Origin: Chloroflexota bacterium
GTDB lineage: Bacteria > Chloroflexota > Anaerolineae > Anaerolineales > Villigracilaceae
Direction: 5' to 3'
Length of the DNA: 6,356 nucleotides
Assembly: GCA_021823555.1 (NCBI GenBank)
Contig: JAKANW010000178.1
Location: 1 to 6,356 of the forward strand
Of this stretch, positions 6,030 to 6,356 are shown in pieces. The stretch's first letter is position 1. Every line of letters begins with the position of its first letter. The position numbers were made by a program, and so were the translations under genes. The notes under the pieces were generated by a model. The model did no database searches, was not told the origin of the DNA, and was given only the letters and a program-made list of their open reading frames with translations.

Positions 6030-6132
6030 TGTGTGCCTCCGCTGCCCCTTGTTCGGGACATTTTGTTTTCGCGCATTTGAGCGCGTTATGCGCGGCGGGA
6101 CATTCCCCGCCTACCGCTCTACAGAATGCCAT
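5950..6132 (-). CDS. Possible small cysteine-rich protein
   Basis: A 60-residue frame whose ATG overlaps the stop of the preceding membrane-protein gene as TAATG. The first 28 residues carry four cysteines with spacing C4-x6-C11-x8-C20-x4-C25, two of them in CP pairs (ECPA, KCPE). This pattern could bind a metal or form disulfides. The start-stop overlap and the filled gap between two lysis genes favour a real gene. Against it: no good Shine-Dalgarno sequence, and the last 26 or so codons run into the transglycosylase gene in another frame, where the sequence looks like an ordinary shadow. I do not recognise a family. If it is not a gene, the stretch 6041-6131 would be a short intergenic region with hairpins. 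Confidence 0.42.
   Translation of the reverse strand: MAFCRAVGGECPAAHNALKCAKTKCPEQGAAEAHNADVYQMDQEDVDSAHPGNRRDGAIR
6036..6040 (-). promoter_or_regulatory. Ribosome binding site of the transglycosylase gene
   Basis: GGAGG on the minus strand, 6 nt before the ATG at 6029, fixes the start so that all three N-terminal hydrophobic segments are included. Confidence 0.75.
6054..6111 (-). repeat. Paired 9-bp direct repeat with two hairpins between lysis genes
   Basis: CGGGACATT occurs at 6054-6062 and again at 6096-6104. Between them CGCGCAT (6070-6076) and ATGCGCG (6088-6094) form a 7-bp stem with an 11-nt loop. Overlapping the second repeat, GGCGGG (6094-6099) and CCCGCC (6106-6111) form a 6-bp stem with a 6-nt loop. 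No run of T follows on the minus strand, so it is not a standard terminator. The two repeats lie in the same frame of the possible cysteine-rich gene and encode its two CP pairs, so a coding explanation is also open. Confidence 0.5.
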
Positions 6133-6356
6133 TAGCGAGCGCCAGCCGCCAACCTGTCCAGGATTACCTTTGCGTTCGACAAAACAATGATGACTCCGAT
6201 AACGATCATCATCCAGATCAGCCCTTTTTTGACCTCGGGCCATATGCTATCGGCTTTTTTTTTCGCCTCGCCTTCCAGGCAGATGGTCTGCTGCTGTTCG
6301 ATCAAGGAAATCGATATTTTTTGATCTGCCAGTTCCTGCCGTACCGCCGCAATACC
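6132..6356 (-). CDS. C-terminal part of a small coiled-coil/one-TM membrane protein (cut by window edge)
   Basis: The last 74 codons of a gene that runs off the right edge; its start is not in the window. The visible part begins with a hydrophilic, heptad-like stretch (GIAAVRQELADQKISISLIE), then a lysine-rich patch (EAKKKADS), then a hydrophobic helix of about 17 residues (GLIWMMIVIGVIIVL), and ends LAAGAR. A short coiled coil with a C-terminal membrane helix is the layout of XhlA-type holin-associated proteins and other small phage membrane proteins. Its position just upstream of the transglycosylase makes a holin or holin-helper role reasonable, but no specific family is recognised. The KKK codons form a run of nine A on the coding strand. 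Confidence 0.62.
   Translation of the reverse strand, partial: GIAAVRQELADQKISISLIEQQQTICLEGEAKKKADSIWPEVKKGLIWMMIVIGVIIVLSNAKVILDRLAAGAR

Noticed and set aside
1..6356. Integron attC/attI sites, gene cassettes, CRISPR repeats, tRNA genes
   Set aside because: Looked for because of the IntI-like enzyme, but no pair of attC-type core sites with an imperfect hairpin, no repeat-spacer array and no tRNA-like cloverleaf was seen by eye.

Overview
The window looks like part of a temperate phage or prophage from a moderately GC-rich Gram-negative bacterium. Spanin-like lysis genes imply an outer membrane. The overall style resembles deltaproteobacterial/Desulfuromonadales or other proteobacterial prophages, but the host assignment is a guess because no host marker gene is present. 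There are no long non-coding stretches, genes abut or overlap, and no rRNA, tRNA or CRISPR array was seen.

Left block, plus strand (58-4223): three closely spaced genes that look like one operon. The first is a tyrosine recombinase that is most like integron integrases (IntI): it keeps the IntI-specific extra segment before the HxxR box and all six catalytic residues, but has an altered Box I and lysine patch and a CPHC tail. One base after its stop comes a 69-residue zinc-finger protein that combines a Com-like start with a DUF6011-like GIG..C segment. After 25 nt follows a 950-residue SbcC/Rad50-type ATPase with a long coiled coil. No SbcD-type nuclease partner is visible.

Right block, minus strand (from the right edge down to 4207): a compact cassette read right to left that looks like a phage lysis module. 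It holds the C-terminal part of a small coiled-coil/one-TM protein (possibly holin-associated), a possible 60-residue cysteine-rich protein, a lytic transglycosylase with three N-terminal membrane segments, a 68-residue protein of unknown function, an Rz-like inner-membrane coiled-coil protein, and a secreted coiled-coil protein with a C-terminal membrane anchor that begins inside the Rz-like gene. Most junctions are 1-nt, 4-nt or longer overlaps, which indicates translational coupling.

The two blocks converge and their last genes overlap tail to tail by 17 bp. The left block would serve integration and DNA processing, the right block cell lysis. The points most worth a second look are the IntI-type recombinase in a phage-like rather than integron setting, the zinc-finger neighbour that could complete its CxxC tail, the lone SbcC-like ATPase with an atypical short cysteine pair in place of a zinc hook, and the unusual topologies of the lysis proteins.
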